From positions 1-55,597 of the forward strand of contig CANHCR010000014.1 of NCBI GenBank assembly GCA_947459205.1: a stretch of DNA of 55,597 nucleotides, given 5' to 3'. Below, piece after piece: positions 54,384 to 55,597 of the stretch. Every line of letters starts with the position of its first letter. Positions within the stretch are counted from its first letter, which is position 1. This stretch comes from Caryophanales bacterium (lineage in GTDB: Bacteria > Bacillota > Bacilli > Paenibacillales > CANHCR01). A program made the translations under genes and the position numbers. The notes under the pieces were generated by a model. That model was not told the origin of the DNA. It searched no databases and saw only the letters and a program-made list of their open reading frames with translations.

Positions 54384-55370
54384 TTAGGCGCGCAACCAGC
54401 GAGCCACATCTTTCGCATGATATGTGATGATAATGTCCGCGCCGGCACGTTTCATACCGAGCAGCGTTTCCAGTACGATGGCACGCTCATCAATCCAGCC
54501 GTTGGCTGCCGCCGCTTTGACCATCGAATACTCCGCACTCACGTTGTAAGCGACGATCGGCTGGTCGAAGTTTTCACGCAACATCTTAATAATATCCATA
54601 TAAGCCAGCGCCGGTTTGACCATCAAAAAGTCTGCACCTTCTGCTGCATCGGACTGCGCCTCACGAAGTGCCTCGCGCGCATTCGCAGGATCCATCTGAT
54701 ACGTTCTGCGGTCGCCAAATTGCGGCGTGGAATGAGCGGCATCACGAAACGGTCCGTAATAGGCAGAGGCGTATTTGACCGCGTAACTCATAATCGGTAT
54801 ATGCTCAAAACCCGCCGCATCAAGCGCGGCGCGAATGGCGTACACGAAACCGTCCATCATGTTCGACGGAGCGATCACATCGGCGCCGGCACGAGCCTGC
54901 GAAACCGCGGTGCGCGCCAACAACTCGAGCGACGCATCATTGTCGATGACAGCGTAATGTTCATGTTGGTGGACGACGCCGCAATGACCGTGGTCGGTAA
55001 ACTGGCAGACGCACGTATCGGCAATGAGCAAGAGTTCGCAATGTTGCTCACGAATTTTGCGAAGTGCCTGCTGGACAATGCCATGGTCTGCATGCGCCTC
55101 ACAGGCATCTCCATCCTTCGTCTGGGGAATGCCGAACACGATAAAGGCGCGAATGCCGAGCGCCACCGCCTCATCGACTTCTGCCATCAACGTATCTAGT
55201 GAAAAATGATAAACCCCCGGCATCGACGGAATTTGCTCTTTCACGCCGCTACCATGGGCAACAAATAACGGATAGATAAGGTCGCTGACAGACAGCGCAT
55301 GTTCACGCACCAAATCGCGCATCACCTTACTTTGACGCAAACGACGATGTCTAACGATTGGAAAATGCAT
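54384..55370 (-). CDS. hemB: Delta-aminolevulinic acid dehydratase
   Basis: HemB condenses two 5-aminolevulinate molecules to porphobilinogen. The 328-residue barrel has the zinc cysteines Cys120, Cys122 and Cys130 ([13 protein letters not shown]) and the two Schiff-base lysines Lys199 (YAVKYAS) and Lys252 (MVKPALAY). The zinc-type cluster differs from the magnesium forms. A GGAG site lies nine bases before the ATG. It follows hemD by 16 bases. Confidence 0.97.
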   Translation of the reverse strand: MHFPIVRHRRLRQSKVMRDLVREHALSVSDLIYPLFVAHGSGVKEQIPSMPGVYHFSLDTLMAEVDEAVALGIRAFIVFGIPQTKDGDACEAHADHGIVQQALRKIREQHCELLLIADTCVCQFTDHGHCGVVHQHEHYAVIDNDASLELLARTAVSQARAGADVIAPSNMMDGFVYAIRAALDAAGFEHIPIMSYAVKYASAYYGPFRDAAHSTPQFGDRRTYQMDPANAREALREAQSDAAEGADFLMVKPALAYMDIIKMLRENFDQPIVAYNVSAEYSMVKAAAANGWIDERAIVLETLLGMKRAGADIIITYHAKDVARWLRA

Positions 55371-55386
55371 GCAGAGTCACTCCAGT

Positions 55387-55597
55387 CTAAGAATGTTGAG
55401 TTTCTGATTCTTGGGTTTCTGATTCACGTGTTTCAGGTGCAGTCATTAGCACTTGCACCAGCGACTCGATAGTCGCCTGCTCAGCCACGTGTGTCACTTG
55501 TAATCCCGCTTCTCTGGCCGTATCCGCCGTTAGCGGACCGATGCAGACGATTTGCGTCGTTGGCGCAGGCACGTAGTTGTGCGCCACCATCACAGCC
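55387..55597 (-). CDS. hemD: Uroporphyrinogen-III synthase, C-terminal part
   Basis: The reading frame is open at the right edge, so only the last 70 residues or so are seen. CIGPLTADTAREAGLQVTHVAEQATIESLVQVL is the usual HemD C-terminal pattern, and its place before hemB agrees. The extreme C terminus is a low-complexity run (ETRESETQESETQ) that is probably disordered. Confidence 0.85.
   Translation of the reverse strand, partial: AVMVAHNYVPAPTTQIVCIGPLTADTAREAGLQVTHVAEQATIESLVQVLMTAPETRESETQESETQHS

Noticed and set aside
54282-55199. 305-residue plus-strand frame
   Set aside because: It is antisense to hemB, which has all catalytic residues. The frame has no recognisable motif or start signal.

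Overview
The window looks like chromosome from a spore-forming member of the Bacillales (Firmicutes) of intermediate G+C. The evidence is the gene order ygxA / ygzB / perR beside an rRNA-type promoter pair, the hemD-hemB-hemL / spoVID / valS-folC order known from Bacillus, a SigI-RsgI pair, two T-box leaders, an L20-type leader in front of infC-rpmI-rplT, a perfect CIRCE element and ordinary GGAGG ribosome binding sites. I do not name a species. Nearly all of it is core chromosome; the only clearly accessory patch is a small AT-rich island at about 40.0-41.25 kb with a toxin-antitoxin pair.

Layout. 0-0.3 kb: tandem promoters and leader of an rRNA operon running out of the left edge. 0.3-3.7 kb: thiS-thiG behind ygxA, divergent ygzB, an RDD membrane protein and perR. 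3.7-7 kb: gatCAB. 7-9.5 kb: an M24 peptidase / metallo-hydrolase / small protein operon opposite a small DNA-binding protein gene. 9.5-13.7 kb: pepA, then a zinc-finger-like gene, sigI and rsgI. 13.8-19.3 kb: a three-gene carbohydrate cassette (DUF4912 protein; degenerate GH57 fused to a glycosyltransferase; nucleotidyltransferase fused to a degenerate phosphomannomutase domain). 19.4-29.1 kb: leuB-thioredoxin-like-gcvH, a membrane-anchored GH31 glucosidase, and T-box controlled ilvB-ilvH-ilvC-leuA. 29.1-30.5 kb: infC-rpmI-rplT with its leader. 30.6-40 kb: an UgtP-like glycosyltransferase, trmB, the tRNA-modification pair mnmL-mnmM, a B12-type radical SAM protein, an ABC exporter and an rRNA methyltransferase. 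40-41.3 kb: the AT-rich island. 41.4-46.6 kb: a DUF4395 protein, CIRCE-controlled htpG, a DinB-like protein, a small kinase and murC. 46.6-55.6 kb: folC, valS with a T-box, spoVID, a RluA-type pseudouridine synthase, hemL, hemB and the end of hemD.

The most interesting item is the 13.8-19.3 kb cassette. Homology to GH57 branching enzymes is clear, yet the expected nucleophile Glu and a second conserved Glu are both Gln. The fused glycosyltransferase keeps its E-x7-E motif, and the next protein carries an intact nucleotidyltransferase on a phosphomannomutase domain that has lost its phosphoserine signature. This suggests a polysaccharide-making or glucan-sensing module in which hydrolase and mutase folds act as binding domains. 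Other points worth a look are CIRCE control of htpG, the AUU start of infC, a leuB-thioredoxin-gcvH operon, the charged repeat tail of RsgI, and several dyad operators placed exactly between -35 and -10 boxes. All starts, domains and motifs were read by eye; no database search was run.
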